Source: Meandrina meandrites
Taxonomy: Eukaryota > Cnidaria > Anthozoa > Scleractinia > Meandrinidae
NCBI GenBank assembly: GCA_963693305.1
Contig: OY855912.1
Location: forward strand, 32,427,777 to 32,491,776
DNA length: 64,000 bases
Reading direction: 5' to 3'
How positions within the stretch are numbered: position 1 is the first letter of the stretch; each line of letters starts with the position of its first letter. The translations under genes and the position numbers were made by a program. The notes beneath the pieces are model-generated. The model searched no databases. It had not been told where the DNA came from and worked only from the letters and a program-made list of their open reading frames with translations. This document shows positions 48,301 through 55,996 of this stretch, one piece after another.

Positions 48301-51035
48301 TCTGTAGCAGATAACTTGTCTGCTACATTCAAGATAACCACCACTCCCAATTTGATGGCCGTTTTTATATGATGACAAAGCTGAAATGATTAAATAGGCA
48401 TCAAGTATATTTTTGATTTCATGAAAAGAATTTAGCAATTTATTTTTTCTTTAAGTTCCAATAATTTTCTTTTACAGTTCTTAAGCAGAATCCTTTCAAA
48501 CTAAAAGTATTTCTATTTGTGCTGTAAGAACAATAATAATTGTAACAGTGTAATTAATATTAAAGTAAACTTACAGCTTTAAAAGAAATTCCAACGAAGG
48601 GCACCCCACTGCAGACTGATGCAACAACAACAACAACAACAACAACTTTATTGCACCCTTAATTAATTTAAATTACAATACAGACAAGAATTAAAATAAA
48701 ATAAAGTGCATGCCTGCCCAAAATAACCATCATTGGCTAATAAGGTTGGGCAGACATCCTTAGTGCTTATAACAAAAGTTTTTAAAGGGGTCAGGTGTAC
48801 TAAAGATTTAGTTAACAAATACACAAACACACAAACACACAAACATAATATAAGTTTACTTAAGAACTTTAGTGAAAAAAGGTGGAGAATAAAGTATATG
48901 GACAGATTAACTAGCAGAAGGAAGGAATTTAAAATTAGACTTATAAGTAAATAGTTCCGTTAATAGCTTGCAATAATGTTTGATTTGAACTTTTTCTTAA
49001 ATTGCTTAAGTGACAGAAGCTTAATGTTATCACTGATAGCATTCCAGATTTTAGCGCCCTGATATCTAATATTAAAGATTCCATAGTTTGTTCTGGTTAT
49101 GGGTAAAGCATAAGTCATTCTAGAGGAAAGTCTTGTGTTGTAATTGTGGGTTTCTTTAACCGAAGTGAAAAAGACATCAAAATTAGAAGGAAGAAGTTGG
49201 TTTTTAAATTTGTACATAAAAACAGCGATGTGAAAAGTTACTTCATCAAATAATTTGATAACATTTAAATCTTTAAAAAGCGGACTTGTATGATCAGAAA
49301 AGCTAGAGAAAGTTATGATTCTAATGGCTTTTTTTTGTAATACAAAAAGAGGTTGCAAAGAAGTTTGATAGGTATTACCCCAAGCTATTAAACAATATGT
49401 TAAAAATGGATATACAAGAGCATAGTATAGGTCCAGTAAAGTTTTGCTGTAAAGATAATAGCGAAGTTTAGATAGAATTCCTATACTACGTTTAATCTTT
49501 TTCGCAATATAATTAATGTGCACTATTTAATGTGGCAAGGCATCTGGTGCGATCTGCATGTAACAGGCCTGTCATAGAGAAAATGAGACATGGAGAACAA
49601 GGCAGATTTCAAGAAATTAATTATTCTAATTTTCAGTTAGTGCAAGTTCCCATAGAGTCATGAAGAGGTGTTTTTATTCGGTTTCAGGGGCAGTATCACA
49701 AGAATGCTTCTGAATGTTTGTTTAAAATGGCCAAAAAATAAATCCCAAATGTCTAAATAAACATAGTCAATGGTTTTGAGTGATTTTCTTCCAAGTAACA
49801 CTGTCAATTAACTTGAAACTGTCGGCCCGACAATTTCAGGGTTGAGGCCATTTCTATCCTATCCATACGTAGCAAACCACCTTTCATAATTCTAATGAGT
49901 AAGTACGGTCTAGCAGGGCAAGGCCATTATTAGTGGTTTCCTATTAATGCCATCGCCTTCATTGCATTTTCAAGTACCACTAAATCATAGCGACATGCCA
50001 TGTCCCTTTAAGAGACATTGTTATTTTGCAGTTCAAAAAAAGTATCCATTAACTCTGACCCCGTGGTAATCATTGGATATCTGAGGGGGGTGAGGCTTTG
50101 CCCTACATCAGTGGATAAGAGTTCTAACTGATAGTTTAATCACTCTTAGTTTAATATTTTCTCAACTTAATTCTAGAAGAAGCCTACCTGGGTAATAAAG
50201 ACTATTGCCTGCCACCTTCAGACTTACTGAACCTGCTGCAATAATCAAGATTAGGGTTTTGACAAAACACTGGCCCCTGGTCTGGTGACACCTACTGACC
50301 CATCACTGACCTCCTTAACTGACCCCCCGTACAAGTACTTGTACAATGAAAGAAGAAAGTGTCAGACTTCTGCAATGCTCATCAACCATATTGAAACTTT
50401 CAGGTAACCTAATATTTATTTATGAACTTGAATTAGCCTCACTGGGATAGTGCTGGACATTTAGGGGGGCTAGTAAGGGTCAGTAGGGGGACAGCTGACT
50501 GGAGTCAGTGTTTTGTTGAAACCCGTTAAGATCATGAGTAATGAGTAACACAAATTCAGTTCTACAACTGTTTTCATAACTCACTGGCCTTGTGAATAAA
50601 ACATACCTGGAAAACGGACCTCATGGAATTGCGGTCCAAATTTCCCTATAGAAGAGAACCTATTTCAGTACATGCCTTTCATGAGTGAATTGGCAATGTC
50701 GTTTTATTATTATAGGATAATGAAGGATTATGTTTTCTGTGTCAAAAAGTATACACAAATAAAACTTGCCTGTGAATGGGTGCGTCGCAGCTGATGGTGT
50801 TCCTTGTGTCACAGCTACATGTACTGGGGGTCCATTACCCCCAGCTGACACATCCCCGTCTGAAACGAAATGAACCTGGACTTCTTCCTGCGCTTGGATG
50901 TTGTCAGGAGGGCCCACATAAACTCTCGTGGTGGGAGTTTTAAAGTTTGCCACCACCTCCGCCCCCGCAAGGTCTGTGCCCACCTTGTATAAAGCATGAT
51001 TTCCAGCACTTCGCGCCTTGTGGTATATGATGTTT
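39340..51035 (-). CDS. UAS and UBX domain protein gene (FAF-like), about 16 exons
   Basis: Minus-strand gene assembled by eye. Exons, in transcription order: 51035-50770, 50645-50607, 50235-50188, 48615-48575, 48380-48286, 48167-48079, 47331-47227, 46571-46496, 46098-46011, 45599-45522, 44607-44515, 43689-43555, 43145-43014, 42392-42354, 40116-40047, 39668-39340. Every junction closes in phase, giving about 573 residues. The middle resembles the UAS (thioredoxin-fold) domain and following helical linker of FAF1/FAF2 proteins, and a UBX-like ubiquitin fold follows. UAS-UBX proteins are known cofactors of the AAA ATPase p97/VCP in ubiquitin pathways; the same role here is inference. The tail has a SUMO-interaction-like motif and a basic segment that could be a nuclear signal. 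The 5' exon is not secure: no start Met was found and the first acceptor is uncertain. Confidence 0.75.
39800..39965 (-). mobile_element. tRNA-derived SINE relict in intron 15
   Basis: Read on the minus strand it has an A-box-like TATGGCTAGTGCACTGG, a B-box-like ATTCAACCCC, then the block GTGTTGTGTCCTTGGACAAG and an end with AGGTACCTGGGTAG. This order is that of a widespread marine invertebrate SINE type. The boundaries are approximate. Confidence 0.55.
40473..41170. repeat. 120-bp minisatellite, six copies, intron 14
   Basis: Landmark CACCTTCCACTACAACAG starts at 40477, 40597, 40717, 40836, 40956 and 41076, so five spacings are 120, 120, 119, 120, 120. Since 120 equals 40 codons, ORFs of 136 and 148 codons appear on the minus strand with a 40-residue period, but the 119-base copy breaks the frame. 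Each unit holds CCAGGTGAGAC, a donor-like sequence on the plus strand. Confidence 0.9.
41500..41705. repeat. 71-bp minisatellite, about three copies, intron 14
   Basis: Landmark GCCCTGACCCATCCATCCCC starts at 41529, 41600 and 41670. Short CATC repeats lie inside each unit. Confidence 0.85.
42825..42895 (-). mobile_element. tRNA-derived SINE relict in intron 13
   Basis: Minus strand: CAGTTGATGGAGCAGAGCAC resembles an A-box region and GGTCATGAGTTAGAGTCCC a B box, with a tRNA-like distance between them. Only the tRNA-like head is recognisable. Confidence 0.45.
43014..45599 (-). CDS. UAS/UBX gene, exons 10-13: basic linker and UBX-like domain
   Basis: Exon 10 (45522-45599) is basic and Ser-rich (QKRKRQSIGN). 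Exons 11 and 12 both begin Glu-Asn and look like variants of one linker. Exon 12's second half and exon 13 (43014-43145) form the UBX-like fold: GTIEVKIHTPIGQVKRKF, then EVYDWIGSKADQPLYFALL, then EPGEVLILVER. The loop where UBX domains usually carry Phe-Pro-Arg reads HQATREMV here, so direct p97 binding by that loop may be lost. Confidence 0.75.
43890..43990 (+). mobile_element. tRNA-derived SINE relict in intron 11
   Basis: Plus strand: GCTCTCGGTAGAGAGCAAC, then GGTCATAGATTCAAAGCCCG, followed by a T-run. These match the A-box and B-box regions of tRNA-like SINE heads. A 16-bp tandem copy of GAGCAACACACCAGTA lies between them. Confidence 0.5.
44760..45300. repeat. Hairpin-bearing repeat in intron 10
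   Basis: The perfect hairpin CAGCTTGCCC-TTC-GGGCAAGCTG lies at about 44769-44791, and a related imperfect one, GCTTGCCCGTTGGGCAACCTG, at about 45198-45218. Both neighbourhoods carry AGCCCG. They may be the two ends of one old element of about 500 bp, which is inference. Confidence 0.35.
46011..48615 (-). CDS. UAS/UBX gene, exons 4-9: UAS domain and linker
   Basis: Exons 48575-48615, 48286-48380, 48079-48167, 47227-47331, 46496-46571 and 46011-46098. The joined product contains GVVVILNVADKLSATE, WDTQCLFWVSSSDSDEAK, TLGFPQLLLCAPS and IPIPVERFSG. This order matches UAS domains: a strand, an FW segment, a cis-Pro-like FP, and a VxRxxG-like end. The helical linker DQALRAKQDTEFRKTSESD follows, as in FAF proteins (LRxxQDxxYxxSLxxD pattern). 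Confidence 0.75.
48622..49525 (-). mobile_element. 5'-truncated LINE 3' end in intron 3
   Basis: The minus-strand ORF 48960-49523 (187 codons) has the C-terminal part of a non-LTR reverse transcriptase: SIGILSKLRYYL, LYYALVYPFLTYCLIAWG, LQKKAIRIIT, RYQGAKIWNAI. Sequence similarity begins abruptly at HINYIAKK, so the copy is 5'-truncated. Its 3' end has AATAAA (48647-48652) followed by a (TTG)n tail (48622-48646), read on the minus strand. The tail stops six bases before exon 4 of the UAS/UBX gene. Confidence 0.85.
50188..51035 (-). CDS. UAS/UBX gene, N-terminal exons 1-3
   Basis: Exon 1 (50770-51035, 5' limit uncertain) encodes a beta-rich segment (RVYVGPPDNIQ, EEVQVHFVSDGDV) with no family I recognise. 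Its donor is CACAG/GCAAGT, a GC-AG intron, and the frame closes to Gly at exon 2 (50607-50645; GPQFHEVRFP). Exon 3 (50188-50235) gives SVSLKVAGNSLYYP. Exons 2 and 3 are 39 and 48 bases, each with good splice sites. In-frame joining through three short exons is the main evidence. Confidence 0.6.
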
Positions 51036-52569
51036 CTTATAAAAGTAAAAAATGTATTGTCACCATTGTGATTTAATTAATATCAACTGTTGCTAGGTTT
51101 AAAATGTCGTAATATTAACGAGACTGACAACAGTTTCCAACAATTTCCAGCTCCTATTTTGATTTCCTGAGCAATTTTATAACCTGTAAAAACGGCACAT
51201 TTTTGAAGAGTGACTCTCATTTCTTATTATCGAGAAATGATCGTCATGCATGATATATCGTTTTACAAAGTTGTCATGTCAAAAAACCTTCAATTGTCAA
51301 AAAGTTTGGAAACTGTTGTGAGCCTCCTCAAATGGAAAAATGGTAGTGTAAAACAGTTAAGATTATTTTACTATTGTTAAATACAGGAGGGATCTAATGG
51401 GAGGGGATGCAGGGTGCATGCACTACAGTACCCCCTGAGATGACCTGAGGCAGCTTCCTAAAAAAACTGGTATTCTGCAAAAAACTATGTTCACCCCTCC
51501 GAAGAAAAATTCTGGCTGTGCAACCCCTCAAGAGTAGAATCCTGGGTCCGCCCCTGAAATAAATTCATCACTTAAGCCAAGCGTTTTTATAACAAGCAAC
51601 TTTAACTTATGCTTCTCACATTGTATTAATATCCGTTCTAGAAAATTAAAATACATTACATTTACGATACATATAAGAGACGCAGCGAGCTAGAAATACG
51701 GGATCCGGTCACTTAGCTCCATGGTCAGATTATCGAAAAGTGATATCGCTCGATCGCAAACTAAAGTGACTGATACACGTTCAAAAGAAGCGTAAGTAAA
51801 GTACGACCGAGTTCGCTCCAAACAAACGACCTAGAATATTTCTCGTTCTTTAAGCGTGAGAAAAGTGTGACCTTGTTGGGAGCGATCTAACTGGGAGCGA
51901 TCTGACCATGGAGCGAAGTGACCGCGATTCGAGAATACGATTGAAAAAAGAGGGGAATGGGGAGAGGGGGCGAATCCCCTAACCTTTTTTATTGGTGGTT
52001 TTCACTGTCACGCAATAAAAAAATAAAATCGAAACCATTAACGATAGAAGCTATGAGTTTCAGATATTATAGAACATAAATAGAAAAACAATTTGCCCAA
52101 GTCTCAGGTCTGAGCTGCACCGTTTGCGAGTTATTTCCCGAAACTTTTCACGCAAATTTACAAAGCTCAGTATGGAGACGCCATATTTGTGTCCTTCTGA
52201 TGGGCACAAATATGGTCGCCGGGATGTCAGAGAAACCATCTGGAACTTAATTTTGCTATTAATAGCGACTTCTTTTGGCTCATGATCTATTATAATTTTA
52301 CATAAACAGCACTTAGTACATTGGGAATGTTCAATCTGCAAAAATGGAAAAGAAAGGCCTTTTTTGAATCAAAATAACTTTGTCACGGCACTCAGCTTGA
52401 TATCACATACGGCGGAGAACTCGAATATTCAAAATGCTTTGTTTTAAAAACGAAGCGCACAACCAAGCTGGAAATTTGCAAAGAGATATGTTTTTAGTTC
52501 ATCTTAAACCTAGTGACATCGAAAGTTTAGCAGGCCTATTGAATTTTGATTTGAGAATTTTATGACGTA
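51036..52569. other. Region upstream of the UAS/UBX gene
   Basis: This holds an inverted repeat of about 25 bp (51706-51730 against 51900-51924; GGTCACTTAGCTCCATGGTC and its near complement), probably a small fold-back element of 219 bp. A minus-strand ORF of 93 codons lies at 52060-52341 with no recognised domain. The promoter of the UAS/UBX gene could lie here, but I see no clear core element. Confidence 0.4.
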
Positions 52570-52791
52570 ACACCCTTGGGATCGATTCCACTAGGTCGGT
52601 TTCATACCACCATTTTGAGTGGGCTTTTCCAAGCAGGGCAAAAAGCCGGGTTGACGAACGTCGTCCAATTGCGTTCAAAACGCGTTTTTTCGACTTTCCC
52701 CATCGGGGCGAAACGAAAAAACACCCTTAGGATCGAATTCCACTAGGTCGGTTTCATACCACCATTTCGAGTGGGCTTTTCCAAGCAGGGC
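52570..52791 (-). repeat. Stray copies of the 152-bp minisatellite
   Basis: About 1.5 units in minus orientation. It has GACGAACGTCGTCC and AAGCAGGGCA, the complement of markers special to the last block of the main array (about 26900-28070), and not the markers of its first block. Confidence 0.9.
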
Positions 52792-53025
52792 ATTCTTTGG
52801 GCATTCTAAAACAACGATGGCGCGACTTTCACGCGTTCCGTTAAAAATCGTCCAGATTGTATTTTTGCTTAGCCTTCTCTGTAAAAAAGTTCACAAGGTT
52901 GGTAACTCTGACTTTAATGTTGGTGTTCATGGGCAAGTAGCCGAATTATCTTGTGGAAGGGAGCTATCAAGCGTCGTTCCTACGCGAAATCAATCGACGA
53001 AGCGGTCCGCCATTATTACGGTTGG

Positions 53026-53269
53026 TAATAGACCATTTTACAGTTGTCTGCTCAGATACCAGGCCTTTGAATGGTAGCGAGGCTAGAGGTGACCTTGTTT
53101 TGATACAGACCTCGCTGCTTTTGTTTTGCAAATCAAGTTGTTCTGATGTTAATGGTTCGCATTTACATGAGAAAAGCAGAGAGGTTTGTATCAATGCAAG
53201 GTCACCTCCAGCCTCGCTACCACTCAAAGGCTAGGCTACAGAGCAGACAACTGTAAAATGGCCTATTAT
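53026..53269. repeat. Long inverted repeat at the 5' end of the LINE
   Basis: Arms of roughly 105 bp surround a short loop centred near 53147. The left arm has TAATAGACCATTTTACAG, GTCTGCTC, AGGCCTTTGAATGGTAGCG. The reverse complement of the right arm reads GATAATAGGCCATTTTACAG, GTCTGCTC, AGCCTTTGAGTGGTAGCG. The right arm runs into the LINE's probable ATG at 53258. Confidence 0.8.
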
Positions 53270-55699
53270 CTAAAGGCAAGTGCTATTCTACGCTTTACCA
53301 GAGACCTTCTGTTCGTGAATGTTCTTATTCTATGTGGAGATATTGCTCAAAACCCGGGACCTGGCGCGGCTAGCCGCGGTGTTGGCTTGAAAGTTTGCCA
53401 TTGGAATATTCAACATCTTACTGATTGCAAGCTGGAGGAGATCAGGGTCAAGTTGACAAATCCAAACAACGGAGAAGATAAGCCTGATATTCTGATCTTA
53501 ACCGAAACTTTCTGCTCAGCGAAAGTGCCTGACTCATTTTATTCTACCCCAGGATTCCATCTACATCGTAAAGATAGAATCGGGAGATCTGGAGGCGGGA
53601 TTCTTGCCTTTGTAAACAGTTCGCTGCAGGTTAAACGGCGCGAAGACCTCGAAGCAACCGATCTAGAGTGTTTATGGCTTGAAACCTGCCCTTTCAAGTC
53701 GAAGCGCCCCCTACTCATTGCCGGCATCTATCGACCTCCTTCATATAAAGCGGCAGACGATAAGAGACTTGGAAAGAACATCGAAAACGCACATCTACTG
53801 AATCGAGAAATCGTTATTTTAGGCGACTTTAATATTGATTTCTTATGTGCAAAGAAAGTCCAGAAACACTCGCTTTTAAAAACAATGCGTAATTTGAATT
53901 TGTCTCAACTTGTGCATAAAATTACCAGGCCCGTGTCAAAAACCTGCCTTGACCACATTTGGAGTAGTCATCTGGAGCGGCTTCACAGTGTGAGGGTTAT
54001 GTCCTCTGGGATATCTGATCACCTCCCAGTTATTGTTACAAGGAAACTCATTAAATGCCCAAAGAACAATAAAGATCAGCACAGGACGATAACTTATCGG
54101 GACATAAAAGGTCTTAACAAAGAGCAATTTGTTTCATCGCTGCATGAGGCCCCCTGGGACTGTGCCTTTGTGTTCGAGGATACTAATGATGTGGTCGACG
54201 CCTGGTATAACGTATTTAACGACATTATTGACGAACACCTCCCTCTGAAACAAAAGAGAGTAAAGCGCAAAATTCAGCCAAAATGGTTCAACACTGAAAT
54301 CCTGAAAGGGATAAAGGCTCGGGACAAGCTTCTCAACAAAGCTAGAAAAAGCCAAACGGAAAGAGATTGGAATGCGTTTAAGCGAGCGAAAAACACAGTG
54401 ACTCAACTTATCAGGAGTACAAAACAATCTTACTTCAAGGATAAAGTCACCGAAAACAAGAACAACTCTAGGAAACTTTGGAATCTAATCAAGTGTCTAT
54501 CGAATGACGACAAAGGAGCTGAGAGTGGAATAAAGGAAATTGTAGAAAACGAGACAAATATCACGGATAAGCAAACCATTGCTGAGATACTTAACTCGTT
54601 TTTTGTTGATCAACCGAAAAACTTGGTTGCCGCACTTGGGCTTAGCTCGCTAACTGTCCCCTCAACGGTGACCTCTGCCAGACAGGACATCAGTGCATTT
54701 GACCTCCCGAATATAACACAGAAGAGGGTTGTAGAGTTACTGTTATCAATTCCAACCCATAAGGCCACCGGAGACGACGGTATCAGCGCCAAAATACTCA
54801 GAATTGCTGCTCCAGCAATCGCACCATCGCTGACGAAGTTGCTGAACCACGGCCTGTCTACACAGACGTTTCCTACTACCTGGAAGATCGCAAAAGTTAC
54901 CCCTGTTTTTAAAGGTAACGGCAGCAGAAACGACAAGAACAACTATAGACCGATTTCTGTGCTCCCCATTCTCTCGAAAGTGCTGGAGAAACACATATGT
55001 GAACACTTGTGTAACTTCCTGAGAGAGAATGACTTTTTCCACCCCCTTCAGTCGGGGTTTAGAAAATCTCACTCCACTGAAACTGCGCTTATCCGATTGG
55101 TAGACCAGTTATTGTTCAACCTCGACAATGATAAAGTCACTGGACTTGTTTTTATCGACTACAAAAAGGCATTTGATCTGATTGACCATAAACTGCTTCT
55201 GTCAAAATTAAAGGCTCTTGGTGTAGGCGAAAGGAGCCTACCCATGTTCCGTGACTATTTGAGTGGTAGACGCCAGTTTGTGAACATAGACGGATATTAT
55301 TCTACCCAGAGGGCCTTAACACTGGGTGTACCACAGGGCAGCATCTTAGGTCCAATCTTATTCCTTGTATTTATTAATGATCTACCTGCAGCTTTGCAGC
55401 ACTCCGTGGTTGATATTTATGCCGACGACACAACTATTAGCTACTCCACCCATTATATGGCGGCACCCAACGACATCTCAAACGGCCTTCAGACGGATAT
55501 TGATGAAATTATGATCTGGTCAGCAGACAACAAAATGATACTAAACGAATCCAAAACAAAATCCATGCTTGTTACTGGTAAACGGTTAGGCAAGAAACTG
55601 GAACAGTCCACTCTGCAGTTACACGTAAATTCTACTGAACTTGAACAAGTGAGCTCGCATAAACTATTAGGGGTCACGATTGACAGCCAGCTTACCTTT
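53258..55699 (+). CDS. CR1/L2-type LINE endonuclease-reverse transcriptase, 3' cut
   Basis: Open frame from ATG 53258 (the frame is open from 53186). Near the N-terminus is GDIAQNPGP (53336-53362), a 2A-like motif. An apurinic-type endonuclease follows: WNIQHL, LTETF, IYRPPS, LGDFNID, SDHLPV. The reverse transcriptase has NYRPISVLPILSKVLEK, SGFRKSHSTETAL, DYKKAFDLIDH, GVPQGSILGPILF and the catalytic YADDT. It stops in the thumb region at KLLGVTIDSQLTF, where the Polinton terminus begins. The rest of the LINE should therefore lie beyond the Polinton's right end. No stop or frameshift occurs before the break, so the LINE was young when interrupted. Confidence 0.9.
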
Positions 55700-55871
55700 A
55701 GTAGTAATATCGGAGTCTGACTAAAACCACCTCGGGCGCACCCACATAATTTTACCTCTTTCCGTGACTAGTACTCAGGGGCTAAACCCCTTCGCACCCA
55801 CTAGTCACGGAAAGAGGTAAATTATGTGGGAGCTGCTCGGTAGTTTTAGACAGACTCCGATATTACTACTT
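55700..55871. repeat. Terminal palindrome of the Polinton
   Basis: Arms 55700-55773 and about 55799-55871 are near-perfect inverse copies. Each starts (or ends) with AGTAGTAATATCGGAGTCTG and contains ACCTCTTTCCGTGACTAGT. The loop AGGGGCTAAACCCCT can itself pair. The terminal repeat is therefore a fold-back structure, not a simple end. Confidence 0.85.
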
Positions 55872-55988
55872 GGAAGAAAAGAACAAAACCGAATAAACAA
55901 ACGAGCCACGGAACGTCTATTTAGAGAAACACAACAGTGAAGTACAAACGTTCTAAATAATAAAAATTAAAAATATTTTTTTCTACCT

Positions 55989-55994
55989 TATATA
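55989..55994 (+). promoter_or_regulatory. TATATA next to polymerase B start
   Basis: TATATA-CG-ATG. This is the same hexamer-to-ATG arrangement as at three other genes of this element. Confidence 0.45.
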
Positions 55995-55996
55995 CG

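Noticed and set aside
52817..53077. 86-codon plus-strand ORF as the LINE's first ORF
   Set aside because: It runs into the left arm of the hairpin and has no nucleic-acid-binding motif; a link to the LINE is possible but unsupported.
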